Made by a program: the position numbers and the translations under genes. From the NCBI GenBank assembly GCA_902574685.1, contig CACGOO010000004.1, forward strand, positions 1 to 64,000: a DNA stretch of 64,000 nt, written 5' to 3'. The notes beneath the pieces were generated by a model, which ran no database searches, was not told the DNA's origin, and worked only from the letters and a program-made list of their open reading frames with translations. Positions within the stretch are counted from its first letter, which is position 1. Each line of letters opens with the position of its first letter. Of this stretch, positions 1-8,489 are shown piece by piece. Origin of the DNA: an uncultured Pelagibacteraceae bacterium (GTDB lineage Bacteria; Pseudomonadota; Alphaproteobacteria; Pelagibacterales; Pelagibacteraceae).

Positions 1-744
1 AAAACAGTATTCTGTGAAAAACCTTTAGATTTAAATTTAAAAAAAATTCAAAATTACGAAAAAAAAATAAATAAATTTAATCATAAAATTCAAATTGGAT
101 TTAATAGGAGATACGATCCAGGTCACAGTTCTCTAAAAAATAATTTAATAAAAGGTAAGATAGGTAAGCTAGAGAAAATAATTATTACTAGCAGAGATCC
201 GGCTGCTCCATCTATAAATTATTTAAAAGCCTCAGGTGGTATTTTTAAAGATATGATGATCCATGATTTCGATCTAGCAAGATATTATGCAGGTAAAGAT
301 GAATTTGTTTCTATATTTGCTACAGGGAGCAATATTTCTAATAAATACTTCGATAAACTTAAAGATTTCGAGCTTGCTACAGCAATTTTGAAAACAAAAA
401 ATGGTGTTCAATGTATTATAAGTAATTCGAGACATTGCAGTTTTGGATATGATCAAAGGGTAGAGCTCTTTGGAAGTAAAGGAATGATTATATCTGATAA
501 TATCAAAGAAAATGAGATTAGTTTGTATTCTAATAAAAGTACGAATGCACGTTCAAGCTTTAAACATTTTTTTATAGAAAGATACGATCAGGCATATAAA
601 GAACAATTAAATGATCTTGCCAAATTATTCAGATCAAATTTGAGACCTAAAAGTGGTTTTATTGATGGAAAGATTTCAATACAAATTGCTGAGAGTGCTA
701 TCCGGTCATTAAAATCGAAAAAGTTTGAAAAAATAAAATATTAA
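1..744 (+). CDS. Gfo/Idh/MocA oxidoreductase, inositol 2-dehydrogenase-like (5' end missing)
   Basis: The reading frame is open from the first base and ends at TAA 742-744, leaving 247 residues of a protein whose N-terminal Rossmann half lies outside the window. The E-K-P motif at residues 6-8 is the conserved catalytic-lysine motif of Gfo/Idh/MocA NAD(P)-dependent sugar dehydrogenases. GFNRRYDPGH and GGIFKDMMIHDFDLARYY (around residue 85) resemble the substrate-binding part of inositol 2-dehydrogenase (IolG), where the His and Asp of the H-D-F-D segment line the active site. Family membership is firm. The inositol substrate is an inference, strengthened by the sugar ABC importer that follows on the same strand. 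Confidence 0.8.
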   Translation, partial: KTVFCEKPLDLNLKKIQNYEKKINKFNHKIQIGFNRRYDPGHSSLKNNLIKGKIGKLEKIIITSRDPAAPSINYLKASGGIFKDMMIHDFDLARYYAGKDEFVSIFATGSNISNKYFDKLKDFELATAILKTKNGVQCIISNSRHCSFGYDQRVELFGSKGMIISDNIKENEISLYSNKSTNARSSFKHFFIERYDQAYKEQLNDLAKLFRSNLRPKSGFIDGKISIQIAESAIRSLKSKKFEKIKY

Positions 745-813
745 AAATCAACTTTGGGTTGAATACAACCTGCTTCTTTACAATCTAAATAAATTTATGT
801 TAGCTTTAAAGTT

Positions 814-829
814 TAAAAGTTAACTTTTA
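814..829. promoter_or_regulatory. Perfect 16-bp palindrome upstream of the sugar-binding protein
   Basis: TAAAAGTTAACTTTTA is a perfect inverted repeat with no spacer. It lies 4 bases upstream of the GA-rich ribosome-binding region (834-840) of the gene at 850, in a 105-base spacer. Its position suits an operator for a dimeric regulator of the sugar transporter, but no regulator gene is in view. In such AT-rich DNA a chance palindrome is possible. Confidence 0.35.
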
Positions 830-849
830 TTTAAGAGAGGAAATTAAAA

Positions 850-1773
850 ATGAAAACAATAAAGAACTTTATATTAGCTCTTGCTGCATGGGCAATGATG
901 TCTGTATCAGCATTAGCAACTGATATAATTGTTGTTTCACATGGACAAGCTAATGACCCTTTTTGGTCGGTGGCTAAAAATGGAGTTGATGCTGCTTGTA
1001 AAGATATGGGAGTATCTTGCAAATACACTGCGCCTGGAACTTTTGACATGGTTGAAATGGCAAAACTAATTGATAACGCTGTATCACAAAAACCAAAAGG
1101 TATTGTAATTACTTTGCCTGATGCAGCTGCATTAGGAAAATCTGTTAAAGCAGCAATAGCTGCTGGTATACCAGTAGTTTCTATGAACTCTGGTTCGGAT
1201 GACTATGCATCATTAGGAATTAGTGCACACGTAGGTCAAACTGAATTTGAAGCTGGCGTTGGTGGTGGACAAAAAATGAAAGCTGCTGGAGGAAAAAAAG
1301 CTTTATGCGTTAACCACGAAGTTGGAAACGTAGCGCTTGATAGAAGATGTGCGGGTTTCAAAAAAGGTTTTGGTGGATCTGTTGATATTCTTGGAACATC
1401 AAATGACCCAACTGAAATTCAAAAAGCTGTTGCTGCAAAATTAGGTGGTGGATATGACACTATTCTAACTTTAGGAGCTGGTTTATCTGGTGAAGCAGCA
1501 CTAAAAGCTTTAGAAGCTGCTGGTAAAGTTGGAAATGTTAAATTAGGAACATTTGATATGTCACCTAATATGTTAAAAGCTGCTGCTGCAGGTAAAGTAG
1601 AGTTTTTAATTGACCAACAACAATATCTACAAGGTTATTTGCCTATAGCTATTTTTGCTCAGTACATGAGATGGGGAACAATGCCTGCGGGTGTAGTTAT
1701 GACTGGACCTGGATTTGTTACTCCTGATAATGCTGCTAAAGTAATTAAATGGGCAGCTCAAGGTTATAGATAA
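850..1773 (+). CDS. Sugar ABC transporter, periplasmic binding protein (RbsB/FrcB-like)
   Basis: This is a 307-residue type I periplasmic binding protein of the ribose/fructose/inositol class. Residues 1-23 form a signal peptide ending A-L-A before TDIIVVSHG. The mature part begins with a beta strand and then the N-D-P-F-W-S segment typical of the family (N-x-x-F-W ligand loop), followed by the IVITLPDAAAL strand around residue 95. The start is supported by a GA-rich ribosome-binding site at 834-840. It is the first gene of a binding protein-permease-ATPase set and follows an inositol-dehydrogenase-like gene, so the ligand may be myo-inositol or a related polyol; fructose or ribose cannot be excluded. 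Codon use is richer in GCT and GGT than in its neighbours, fitting high expression. Confidence 0.9.
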   Translation: MKTIKNFILALAAWAMMSVSALATDIIVVSHGQANDPFWSVAKNGVDAACKDMGVSCKYTAPGTFDMVEMAKLIDNAVSQKPKGIVITLPDAAALGKSVKAAIAAGIPVVSMNSGSDDYASLGISAHVGQTEFEAGVGGGQKMKAAGGKKALCVNHEVGNVALDRRCAGFKKGFGGSVDILGTSNDPTEIQKAVAAKLGGGYDTILTLGAGLSGEAALKALEAAGKVGNVKLGTFDMSPNMLKAAAAGKVEFLIDQQQYLQGYLPIAIFAQYMRWGTMPAGVVMTGPGFVTPDNAAKVIKWAAQGYR

Positions 1774-1784
1774 AATCTATATTT

Positions 1785-1819
1785 AAGGCCTGACTAAAAT
1801 TTTTGGTCAGGCCTTTTTT
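1785..1819 (+). terminator. Strong hairpin with T-run between binding protein and permease
   Basis: AAGGCCTGAC (1785-1794) pairs with GTCAGGCCTT (1806-1815), and the stem can extend inward through A/T pairs. It is directly followed by a run of Ts. This is the clearest intrinsic terminator shape in the window. It lies between the binding-protein stop and the permease start 10 bases downstream, so it probably lets only part of the transcripts continue, giving excess binding protein over membrane subunits. Confidence 0.88.
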
Positions 1820-1829
1820 CAAAATTTAA

Positions 1830-2957
1830 ATGTCATTAAAATCAAAAAGTATTTCATCAAAAAGTAGTCTTAATGAAGACGAACGTCTAAAAAAAATATC
1901 ACCACTAAGAGTTTTATTGAATAGGCCTGAGCTAGGTGCATTAGGTGGCTCAATACTTGTATTTATATTTTTTGGAATTGTAGCTGGCGATACTGGTATG
2001 TTTGGCGCCTATGGAATGCTTAATTTCCTCGATGTTTCAGCTAATTTGGGAATTATAGCAATAGCAGCAGCGATGTTAATGATTGGTGGTGAATTTGATT
2101 TGTCAATTGGATCAATGATTGGATTTGCTGGAATTTGTATCGCAATTCCTGCAATTTATTGGGGTTGGCCATTATGGATGAGTATAGTTTTTGCTTTCGC
2201 TATGGCAGTATTAGTTGGATACTTTAATGGGATAATGGTTGTCAAAACTGGTTTGCCATCTTTTATTGTAACACTTGCAATGCTTTTTATTTTAAGAGGT
2301 TTGACATTAGCAATAACAAGATTGATTACTGGTAGAACTCAAGTTCCAGGACTAAGAGTATTAATTGAAGATGATCCATTAGCATGGTTATTTGCTACAG
2401 ATACTTTTAAATGGCTTTTTACTTGGTTGGGATCATTAAAATTGATTGAACTAAGAACTGATGGAACTCCTCTTGCAACTGGAATACCTCCATCAGTCAT
2501 TTGGTTTATTGCATTAACATTGTTTGCAACATGGATATTGATGAAAACAAGATACGGTAATTGGATCTTTGCATCTGGAGGCGATAAGGTTGGAGCAACA
2601 AATGTGGGTGTGCCTGTTGGAAGGGTAAAAATAAGTCTATTTATCGGGACGGCAGTCGCTTCTACTATTTTTGCTTGTATTCAAGTATTAGATGCAGGTT
2701 CTGCAGATACTATGAGAGGTACTTTAAAAGAACTAGAGGCTATTGCAGCTGCTGTTGTTGGTGGTTGTCTCTTAACAGGTGGATATGGATCTGCAATAGG
2801 TGCTGCTTTTGGTGCAATTATATTTGGGACTGTATCTATGGGAATATTTTATACAGATGTTGACACTGATTGGTTTAAAGTTTTCTTAGGAGCAATGATG
2901 TTGATAGCTGTAGTATTTAATAACTATATCAGAAAGAAAGTGACTGAGAGTAAATAA
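1830..2957 (+). CDS. Sugar ABC transporter permease (RbsC/FrcC-like)
   Basis: This 375-residue inner-membrane protein belongs to the BPD_transp_2 family. An N-terminal cytoplasmic tail of about 35 residues is followed by 8-10 hydrophobic segments. The signature [10 protein letters not shown] near residue 90 matches the G-G-I-D-L-S-V-G motif of RbsC-type permeases. The [13 protein letters not shown] loop near residue 250 is the expected contact with the ATPase. It is separated from the binding-protein gene by a terminator-like hairpin and has no obvious Shine-Dalgarno sequence. Its last base is the first base of the ATPase start codon, so the two membrane-complex genes are translationally coupled. 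Confidence 0.9.
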   Translation: MSLKSKSISSKSSLNEDERLKKISPLRVLLNRPELGALGGSILVFIFFGIVAGDTGMFGAYGMLNFLDVSANLGIIAIAAAMLMIGGEFDLSIGSMIGFAGICIAIPAIYWGWPLWMSIVFAFAMAVLVGYFNGIMVVKTGLPSFIVTLAMLFILRGLTLAITRLITGRTQVPGLRVLIEDDPLAWLFATDTFKWLFTWLGSLKLIELRTDGTPLATGIPPSVIWFIALTLFATWILMKTRYGNWIFASGGDKVGATNVGVPVGRVKISLFIGTAVASTIFACIQVLDAGSADTMRGTLKELEAIAAAVVGGCLLTGGYGSAIGAAFGAIIFGTVSMGIFYTDVDTDWFKVFLGAMMLIAVVFNNYIRKKVTESK

Positions 2958-3754
2958 TGTCTGACTATCTCGTTCAATTTAATAATATTAGTAAGTTTTT
3001 TGGGAAGGTAATAGCGCTTAAAGATGTCACTATGAGATTAAAAAAAGGTGAGATCATGTGCTTACTTGGAGATAATGGAGCAGGAAAGTCGACATTAATT
3101 AAAACTTTAGCAGGTGTTCATAAACCAGATGAAGGAGAAATTATATTTGAAGATAATAAAATTGTTTTTGACTCACCAAAAGATGCTTTAGATATTGGTA
3201 TAGGAACAGTTTATCAAGATCTAGCATTGGTTCCTTTAATGAGTGTTACTAGAAATTTTTTTATGGGAAGAGAGCCTCAAAAAGGTATTCCTTTCCTTAA
3301 AACTTTTGATGTGGAGAAAGCAAATAAGATAGCAGCAGATAGAATGGGACAGATAGGTATCGATGTTAGAGATCCATCTCAGGCAGTTGGAACTATGTCT
3401 GGTGGTGAAAGACAATGCCTAGCAATATCACGGGCTATATATTTTGGAGCAAAAGTTTTAGTTTTAGATGAACCAACTTCTGCTTTAGGAGTTCATCAAG
3501 CATCAATGGTATTAAAATATATTGTAAAGGCTGCATCTGAGGGATTGGCTGTAATTTTAATTACCCATAATGTACATCATGCTTACCCTGTTGGTAATAG
3601 TTTCACTGTACTTAACCGAGGAAAAAGCATGGGAACGTTCCAAAAAAAAGATATTTCTAGAGAAAAGCTTCTTAGTATGATGGCTGGTGGTGAAGAATTG
3701 GACAAACTTGAAGTCGAACTTCAAGAAATGGATAGAATTCACAATAAAAATTAG
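2957..3754 (+). CDS. Sugar ABC transporter ATPase, single-domain (FrcA-like)
   Basis: This 265-residue ABC ATPase energises sugar uptake with the preceding permease and binding protein. Walker A is GDNGAGKST (38-46), the signature is MSGGERQ near 148, Walker B is [10 protein letters not shown] near 168, and the H-loop is ITHN near 200. It carries one nucleotide-binding domain, whereas RbsA-type sugar importers carry two in tandem (about 500 residues). A single domain with RbsC-like permeases is the arrangement of the rhizobial fructose system FrcBCA, so the complex presumably uses a homodimer. Start and permease stop overlap by one base. Confidence 0.92.
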   Translation: MSDYLVQFNNISKFFGKVIALKDVTMRLKKGEIMCLLGDNGAGKSTLIKTLAGVHKPDEGEIIFEDNKIVFDSPKDALDIGIGTVYQDLALVPLMSVTRNFFMGREPQKGIPFLKTFDVEKANKIAADRMGQIGIDVRDPSQAVGTMSGGERQCLAISRAIYFGAKVLVLDEPTSALGVHQASMVLKYIVKAASEGLAVILITHNVHHAYPVGNSFTVLNRGKSMGTFQKKDISREKLLSMMAGGEELDKLEVELQEMDRIHNKN

Positions 3755-3777
3755 ATATTACGCCATATATCTTTACC

Positions 3778-4638
3778 ATGACAAAATCATTTCCTTTGCT
3801 CTTTATATTATTATGGTCGTCGGCATTCATATCTGGAAAAGAAATTGTTCAAAACGCTTCTCCATTTGCAGCTTTAGCATTTAGATTTGGGATTGTAACA
3901 ATTGGTTTTCTCGTATTTGCTTATTTCAGTAATGATAAAATTTTTGGAAAATTAAAAAATATTATTGAAAGTCTTTCTACAGGTATTTTATTTCATGGGA
4001 TTTATCTTGGTGGATGTTGGTATGCATTTTCAATTGGGATGCCAGCTGCGATTGTAGCTTTAATAGTTACACTTCAACCTATTTTAACAAATATTTTATC
4101 TGGTCCAATTTTTGGAGAAAAAATATCTTGGAAACAGTGGGTAGGTATCAGTTTAGGTTTTATTGGTTCTGTCACTGTCCTAGGTATTGATTTTGGAAAA
4201 GAAATTCCTCCTTTAGGATTGTTAGCTACAGTCTTAGCTTTATTTGCAATAACGGCTGGAACATTGTGGCAAAAAAAATTGAGTGGAAATTTAGCTTTGT
4301 CAGTTAATAATGCATATCAAGCAATTGGTGGTTGCCTTTTTAATCTATTGTTAATGTTTATATTTGAAAATGCTTACATAAATTTTACAACTAGTTTTAT
4401 ATTAGGTATGTCTCACCAAATTATATTAGTTTCATTTGGAGCTTTTACTATTCTTATGTTTTTAATCAAAAGGGGTACTGTGGGCAAAACTACTACTTTA
4501 TTTTTTTTAGTACCTCCTACTTCAGCAGTGATGGCATGGATATTTTTAAATGAACAATTAACATTTACTGACATAATTGGTTTTTTAATAACAACAGTTG
4601 GAGTATTTATAGCCACAAGGGATAAAAAAAATGGATAA
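3778..4638 (+). CDS. EamA/DMT-family transporter
   Basis: This 286-residue inner-membrane protein has about ten hydrophobic segments in two EamA repeats: the N-terminal half opens with LLFILLWSSAFISGKE, and the second repeat begins near residue 150. The WSSAF motif is characteristic of the drug/metabolite transporter family, which exports or imports amino acids, nucleosides and other small metabolites. It starts 23 bases after the ABC ATPase gene. It overlaps the following homocysteine methyltransferase gene by 8 bases, so the two are probably co-translated, which hints at a methylated sulfur or amine compound as substrate. The substrate itself cannot be read from sequence. Confidence 0.85.
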   Translation: MTKSFPLLFILLWSSAFISGKEIVQNASPFAALAFRFGIVTIGFLVFAYFSNDKIFGKLKNIIESLSTGILFHGIYLGGCWYAFSIGMPAAIVALIVTLQPILTNILSGPIFGEKISWKQWVGISLGFIGSVTVLGIDFGKEIPPLGLLATVLALFAITAGTLWQKKLSGNLALSVNNAYQAIGGCLFNLLLMFIFENAYINFTTSFILGMSHQIILVSFGAFTILMFLIKRGTVGKTTTLFFLVPPTSAVMAWIFLNEQLTFTDIIGFLITTVGVFIATRDKKNG

Positions 4639-5548
4639 CAATTTTTTTAAAAAAATAAGAATATTAGACGGTGGCATGGGTCAATTATTACTTGAAAAAG
4701 GAATGATATCTATGGGGACCTTGTGGTCTGCAAGCGCTTTATTAGATGAAAAATATCATCAATTGTTGGTTGATACTCATTTATCATACATCAATGCAGG
4801 CTCGGATGTTATTGTTACAAACACTTTTAGTTGTAGAAAATTTAGATTAATAGAAAATAATGTTGGTAATCAATTCAAAAGATTAAACGAAATTGCATGT
4901 AAACTTGCAATCAAAGCTAAAGATTTATCAAAGAAAAATGTATTAGTAGCTGGATCAATTCCTAGCCAAAGAGACACTTATATGACTGATGATCGCGATA
5001 TCAAATTAATAGAGGAAGATATGTTTGAACAAGCTGATATTTTAAGTGAATTTACTGATTTTTTATACTTAGATGTTATTAGCAGCACTAATGAAGTTAA
5101 AGCCGCTCTTAATATATCTAAAAAATTAAACAAAAAAGTTTTAATTGGAATACATTTAAAAAAAAATGGTGACCTACCTTCAGAAGAAAAAATTGAGCAA
5201 TTAATTGAAATTATTAAACATGAAAATATACTTGGTGTAGTTTGTGCGTGTGTTTCTCCAGAAATATCATTATCTGTATTAGATAAATTTTTAAATTGTA
5301 AAGTTCCATTTGGATTTAAAATAAATTTGTGGGGAGTTGATGAACCAGGCCCCATACAGACATTTAATACGGCAAAACCTGATGAAATTGGAATAAATCC
5401 TAATCAATCTTTAGGAAAAAGAGATAATTTTGATGCAAATGAATTTTATAATCTATCAAAAAAATTCATAGAAGGTGGGGCAACAATATTAGGTGGATGT
5501 TGTGAGACAAAACCTGAGCATATTAGCTCTATATCTTCATTTAAATAA
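4631..5548 (+). CDS. Homocysteine S-methyltransferase family protein
   Basis: This 305-residue TIM-barrel protein belongs to the Pfam S-methyl_trans family (MmuM, BHMT, MetH N-domain). It would transfer a methyl group from a donor such as S-methylmethionine, betaine or another sulfonium/ammonium compound to homocysteine, giving methionine. The N-terminal ILDGGMGQLL is the family start motif. The expected zinc ligands are visible: Cys205 or Cys207 in V-C-A-C-V, and Cys290-Cys291 in GGCCETKPEHI. The ATG overlaps the upstream EamA transporter by 8 bases, and the 3' end overlaps the convergent EamA gene by 8 bases. Which donor is used is unknown. Confidence 0.87.
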   Translation: MDNNFFKKIRILDGGMGQLLLEKGMISMGTLWSASALLDEKYHQLLVDTHLSYINAGSDVIVTNTFSCRKFRLIENNVGNQFKRLNEIACKLAIKAKDLSKKNVLVAGSIPSQRDTYMTDDRDIKLIEEDMFEQADILSEFTDFLYLDVISSTNEVKAALNISKKLNKKVLIGIHLKKNGDLPSEEKIEQLIEIIKHENILGVVCACVSPEISLSVLDKFLNCKVPFGFKINLWGVDEPGPIQTFNTAKPDEIGINPNQSLGKRDNFDANEFYNLSKKFIEGGATILGGCCETKPEHISSISSFK

Positions 5549-6428
5549 TAATTTTTGTATCTGCTTTTCTAACAAAATAAATTCCTACAACTACAGCCAA
5601 TAAAGATATTAATACCTTATAAGTTATTAATTCACTTAAAAATATATAGCCTAAAATAATACCAAAGATTGGAATTAAGTACGAGACCTGAGATTGAAAA
5701 ATTAAACCATTCTTTTTCAAAATTTTAAACCTTAAAAGCCATGCAACTCCTGTTGGTACTATACCAAGATAAATTACTGACATAGTTGAATTTAATGATG
5801 GAGTATTTTCCCATGGAGTTTCTAACAAACACATCAAAGGAAATAAAATCAGAGTTGCCCAAATTAATATTGATCCAGTAACGTTTTCATTTTTTTTCTT
5901 GCTAATTTTAAGTGTTAAAACTCCACCTATTACATAACATGTTGATCCTACTAAAATTAGCACTGCTGAAAGAAAATTATTTTCATCTATTAAAATATTA
6001 TCAGAAAATAAATAAACAATTCCTGCAAATCCAATTAATATCCCAACAGTTTTTGCAAAATTAAATTTTTCATTTTTTGTATAAAAGTGACCTAATATGG
6101 TAGAACTCAAAGGAGTAGTAGACATTAAAATTGCTGCCAAATTACTTTGCACAGACTTTACCCCGTAAGCAATTAAAAAGAATGGTATAACTAAATTGAT
6201 TAGTCCTATTAACATGAACCAATGCCAATCTTTTGAAAATGCTTCAATTACTATTTTTTTATAAAAACATAAAATTAATACTGGTATAGATCCAAAAAAT
6301 ACTCTCAAAAAAGCAATTGTCATTGGACCGAAAGATTCTGTTGCAATTTTTATATTAAAAAAAGCAGATGCCCAAATTATTGATAGTAATGTTAATAAAA
6401 TATAATCTGTTAAATTAGCTTGTTTCAT
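5541..6428 (-). CDS. EamA/DMT-family transporter
   Basis: This 295-residue member of the drug/metabolite transporter family has about ten hydrophobic segments, the first being YILLTLLSIIWASAFFNIK with the W-A-S-A-F family motif. Two EamA repeats are separated near residue 145. The start codon overlaps the upstream ybaK-like stop as ATGA, so both genes form a minus-strand pair. It converges on the homocysteine methyltransferase gene with an 8-base overlap of coding ends. It is one of three EamA genes in the window; the substrate is unknown. Confidence 0.85.
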   Translation of the reverse strand: MKQANLTDYILLTLLSIIWASAFFNIKIATESFGPMTIAFLRVFFGSIPVLILCFYKKIVIEAFSKDWHWFMLIGLINLVIPFFLIAYGVKSVQSNLAAILMSTTPLSSTILGHFYTKNEKFNFAKTVGILIGFAGIVYLFSDNILIDENNFLSAVLILVGSTCYVIGGVLTLKISKKKNENVTGSILIWATLILFPLMCLLETPWENTPSLNSTMSVIYLGIVPTGVAWLLRFKILKKNGLIFQSQVSYLIPIFGIILGYIFLSELITYKVLISLLAVVVGIYFVRKADTKIII

Positions 6429-6904
6429 TCTGTAATATCTTTCACATCACCTTTTGTAATTTGAATTAATTTTTCATAATTGATCTTAAAAATTACATTA
6501 GGATGACCAGCTGCAGCAAATATATCTTTATATCTGCTTAAAGAATTATCTATAAATATTTGAATTTTATTTATATGACCTACAGGAGATACACCTCCAA
6601 TTGTATATCCTGTTTGAGACTTAACCTCATCAGCTGAAGCCATTCTTACATTTTTTTTTTCAGAAATTTTTTTTAGTTTATTTAACGAACATCTTTTGTC
6701 ACCAGAAACTAAACAAAGTAAAAAATCATTTTCTATCTTAATAAGTAGACTTTTAACAATTGCTCCTACTTCACAATTTAATGAATTTGCTGCATCCAAA
6801 GCTGTTTTTGCTGAATTTTCTAATTCTACAACTGATAAATTTTCATCAAATTCTTTAAGACACTTCTCTGCTCTTTTAACTGGTTCTTTATTCAATAAAG
6901 TCAT
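6425..6904 (-). CDS. YbaK/EbsC-family aminoacyl-tRNA deacylase
   Basis: This protein of about 159 residues has the YbaK/ProX editing-domain fold, which hydrolyses mischarged tRNA such as Cys-tRNA(Pro) or Ala-tRNA(Pro). Supporting segments are GAIVKSLLIK (conserved Lys near residue 45), LVSGDKRCSLNKL, and TGYTIGGVSPVGH near residue 105, the hallmark G-G-V-S-P-x-G of the family. A TTG two codons upstream (6910) would also be in frame; I prefer the ATG at 6904. It is translationally coupled to the EamA gene downstream. The tRNA specificity cannot be told from sequence. Confidence 0.85.
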   Translation of the reverse strand: MTLLNKEPVKRAEKCLKEFDENLSVVELENSAKTALDAANSLNCEVGAIVKSLLIKIENDFLLCLVSGDKRCSLNKLKKISEKKNVRMASADEVKSQTGYTIGGVSPVGHINKIQIFIDNSLSRYKDIFAAAGHPNVIFKINYEKLIQITKGDVKDITE

Positions 6905-6962
6905 ATTCAACTTATGATTGATAAAAAAGCGCTGAAATTATTGGCGTAATTATATGTTTAAA

Positions 6963-6991
6963 TTGCATAGGTGATATCCTCATTATATGTA
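6963..6991 (+). promoter_or_regulatory. Possible sigma-70 promoter of glnA
   Basis: TTGCAT (6963-6968) and TATGTA (6986-6991) are separated by 17 bases in the 139-base spacer between the divergent ybaK-like gene and glnA. Neither hexamer is a perfect match and the DNA is AT-rich, so this is only a candidate. The rest of the spacer shows no other clear signal apart from the AGGAGA ribosome-binding site at 7040-7045. Confidence 0.3.
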
Positions 6992-7049
6992 TTCTTTATT
7001 ATAACAATATTGGTAATTAACCCAGATATTTAATTCTACAGGAGATTAT

Positions 7050-8456
7050 ATGAGCGCAAGCAAAGTTCTAAAAATAATGAAAGACAAGCAAATTGAGTTT
7101 GTCGATTTAAGATTTACAGACCCAAGAGGTAAGTTACAGCACTTGACTATGGATGCATCGGTAGTCGATGGGGACATGTTAACCGATGGTGTATTTTTTG
7201 ATGGATCATCTATTGCTGGATGGAAAGCGATAAATGAATCTGACATGATATTAAAACCAGATTTAAACAGACAAATCGTTGATCCATTTACATCTCATAA
7301 TACTCTTGTTTTATTTTGTGACATATTAGATGCAATTAAAAGAAATCCTTATGAGAGAGATCCAAGAGGGATAGCGAAAAAAGCTGAAGCTTATTTAAAG
7401 AAGACTGGCATAGGTGATAAAGCTTACTTTGGTCCAGAGCCAGAATTTTTTGTTTTTGATGATGTAAAAATAAAAAACGATATGAACGAAACGAGTTTTT
7501 CGATAGATAGTACAGAAGGACCATATAATTCTGGAAAAAGTTATGAAAATGGAAATATGGGTCATAGACCCGGAGTTAAGGGTGGATATTTTCCAGTACC
7601 TCCAGTAGATAGTGCTCAGGATATAAGAGGTGAATACCTAAAAGGTTTAAGAGACGTAGGTATCACAGTAGAAAAACATCACCATGAAGTTGCTCCAAGT
7701 CAGCACGAACTTGGAATGCTTTTTGGTACGTTAGTTGATCAAGCAGATAATGTTCAATTATACAAATATGTAGTTCAAATGGTTTCACATTCATTTGGTA
7801 AAACTGCTACGTTTATGCCTAAACCTGTAAAAGGTGATAATGGATCAGGAATGCACGTTCACCAATCAGTTTGGAAAGGAAAAACTCCAGTTTTTTCTGG
7901 AAATAAATATTCAGGTTTGTCACAAACTGCGCTTTATTATATTGGTGGAATACTTAAACATGCTAAGGCGATTAATGCGTTTTCAAATGCTACAACAAAT
8001 AGTTATAAAAGATTAATTCCAGGTTTTGAAGCTCCAGTATTGCTTGCTTATTCTGCAAGAAACAGGTCAGCATCTTGTCGAATTCCGATAACGTTAAGCA
8101 AAAAAGGAGCAAGATGTGAAATTAGATTCCCAGATGCATCTGGTAATCCATATTTAACATTTGCATCTATGTTAATGGCAGGAATTGACGGTATCAAAAA
8201 TAAAATTGATCCAGGCAAATCCTTTGATAAAGATCTTTACGCTTTATCAGAGAAGGAAGTTAAAAAAGTTCCAACTGTTTGCGGATCATTAAGAGAAGCA
8301 ATGGAAAGTTTAGATAAGGATAGAAAGTTTTTAACTCAAGGTGGAGTATTTACTGACGATCAAATTGATGCTTATATTGCTCTTAAATTTGAGGAGATAC
8401 ACAACTTTGAACATACACCTCATCCTATTGAGTTTGATATGTACTATAGTTGTTAA
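7050..8456 (+). CDS. glnA: Glutamine synthetase type I
   Basis: This 468-residue GSI enzyme makes glutamine from glutamate, ammonia and ATP. The beta-grasp N-domain (VDLRFTDPRGK, then FDGSSIAGWK near residue 50) is followed by the catalytic barrel, with FGPEPEFF, the KHHHEVAPSQHELG metal/glutamate site, and the ATP-site segment NSYKRLIPGFEAP. Tyr397 lies in D-L-Y-A-L, the exact position of the adenylylated tyrosine in the enterobacterial enzyme, so control by GlnE is possible. A good AGGAGA ribosome-binding site precedes the ATG by 4 bases. The gene is monocistronic, with a hairpin at its 3' end and no glnB next to it. Confidence 0.97.
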   Translation: MSASKVLKIMKDKQIEFVDLRFTDPRGKLQHLTMDASVVDGDMLTDGVFFDGSSIAGWKAINESDMILKPDLNRQIVDPFTSHNTLVLFCDILDAIKRNPYERDPRGIAKKAEAYLKKTGIGDKAYFGPEPEFFVFDDVKIKNDMNETSFSIDSTEGPYNSGKSYENGNMGHRPGVKGGYFPVPPVDSAQDIRGEYLKGLRDVGITVEKHHHEVAPSQHELGMLFGTLVDQADNVQLYKYVVQMVSHSFGKTATFMPKPVKGDNGSGMHVHQSVWKGKTPVFSGNKYSGLSQTALYYIGGILKHAKAINAFSNATTNSYKRLIPGFEAPVLLAYSARNRSASCRIPITLSKKGARCEIRFPDASGNPYLTFASMLMAGIDGIKNKIDPGKSFDKDLYALSEKEVKKVPTVCGSLREAMESLDKDRKFLTQGGVFTDDQIDAYIALKFEEIHNFEHTPHPIEFDMYYSC

Positions 8457-8489
8457 ATAGCTTTTTATTTTTTAGCTATTTTATTTTTT
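8455..8489 (+). terminator. Hairpin terminator after glnA
   Basis: AAATAGCT (8455-8462) pairs with AGCTATTT (8474-8481) around an 11-base T-rich loop, followed by TATTTTTTC. The stem begins inside the glnA stop codon and also covers the last codons of the small minus-strand gene, so it could act for both converging transcripts. Confidence 0.6.

Noticed and set aside
749-771. Terminator after the inositol-dehydrogenase-like gene
   Set aside because: Two alternative 5-bp stems (TCAAC/GTTGA and GGTTG/CAACC) can form, but they are short and no T-run follows; too weak to annotate.
6940-6970. Possible sigma-54 promoter (TGGC ... TTGC) before glnA
   Set aside because: The GG and GC doublets are about 20 bases apart in place of the required 10, so it does not fit the -24/-12 pattern.
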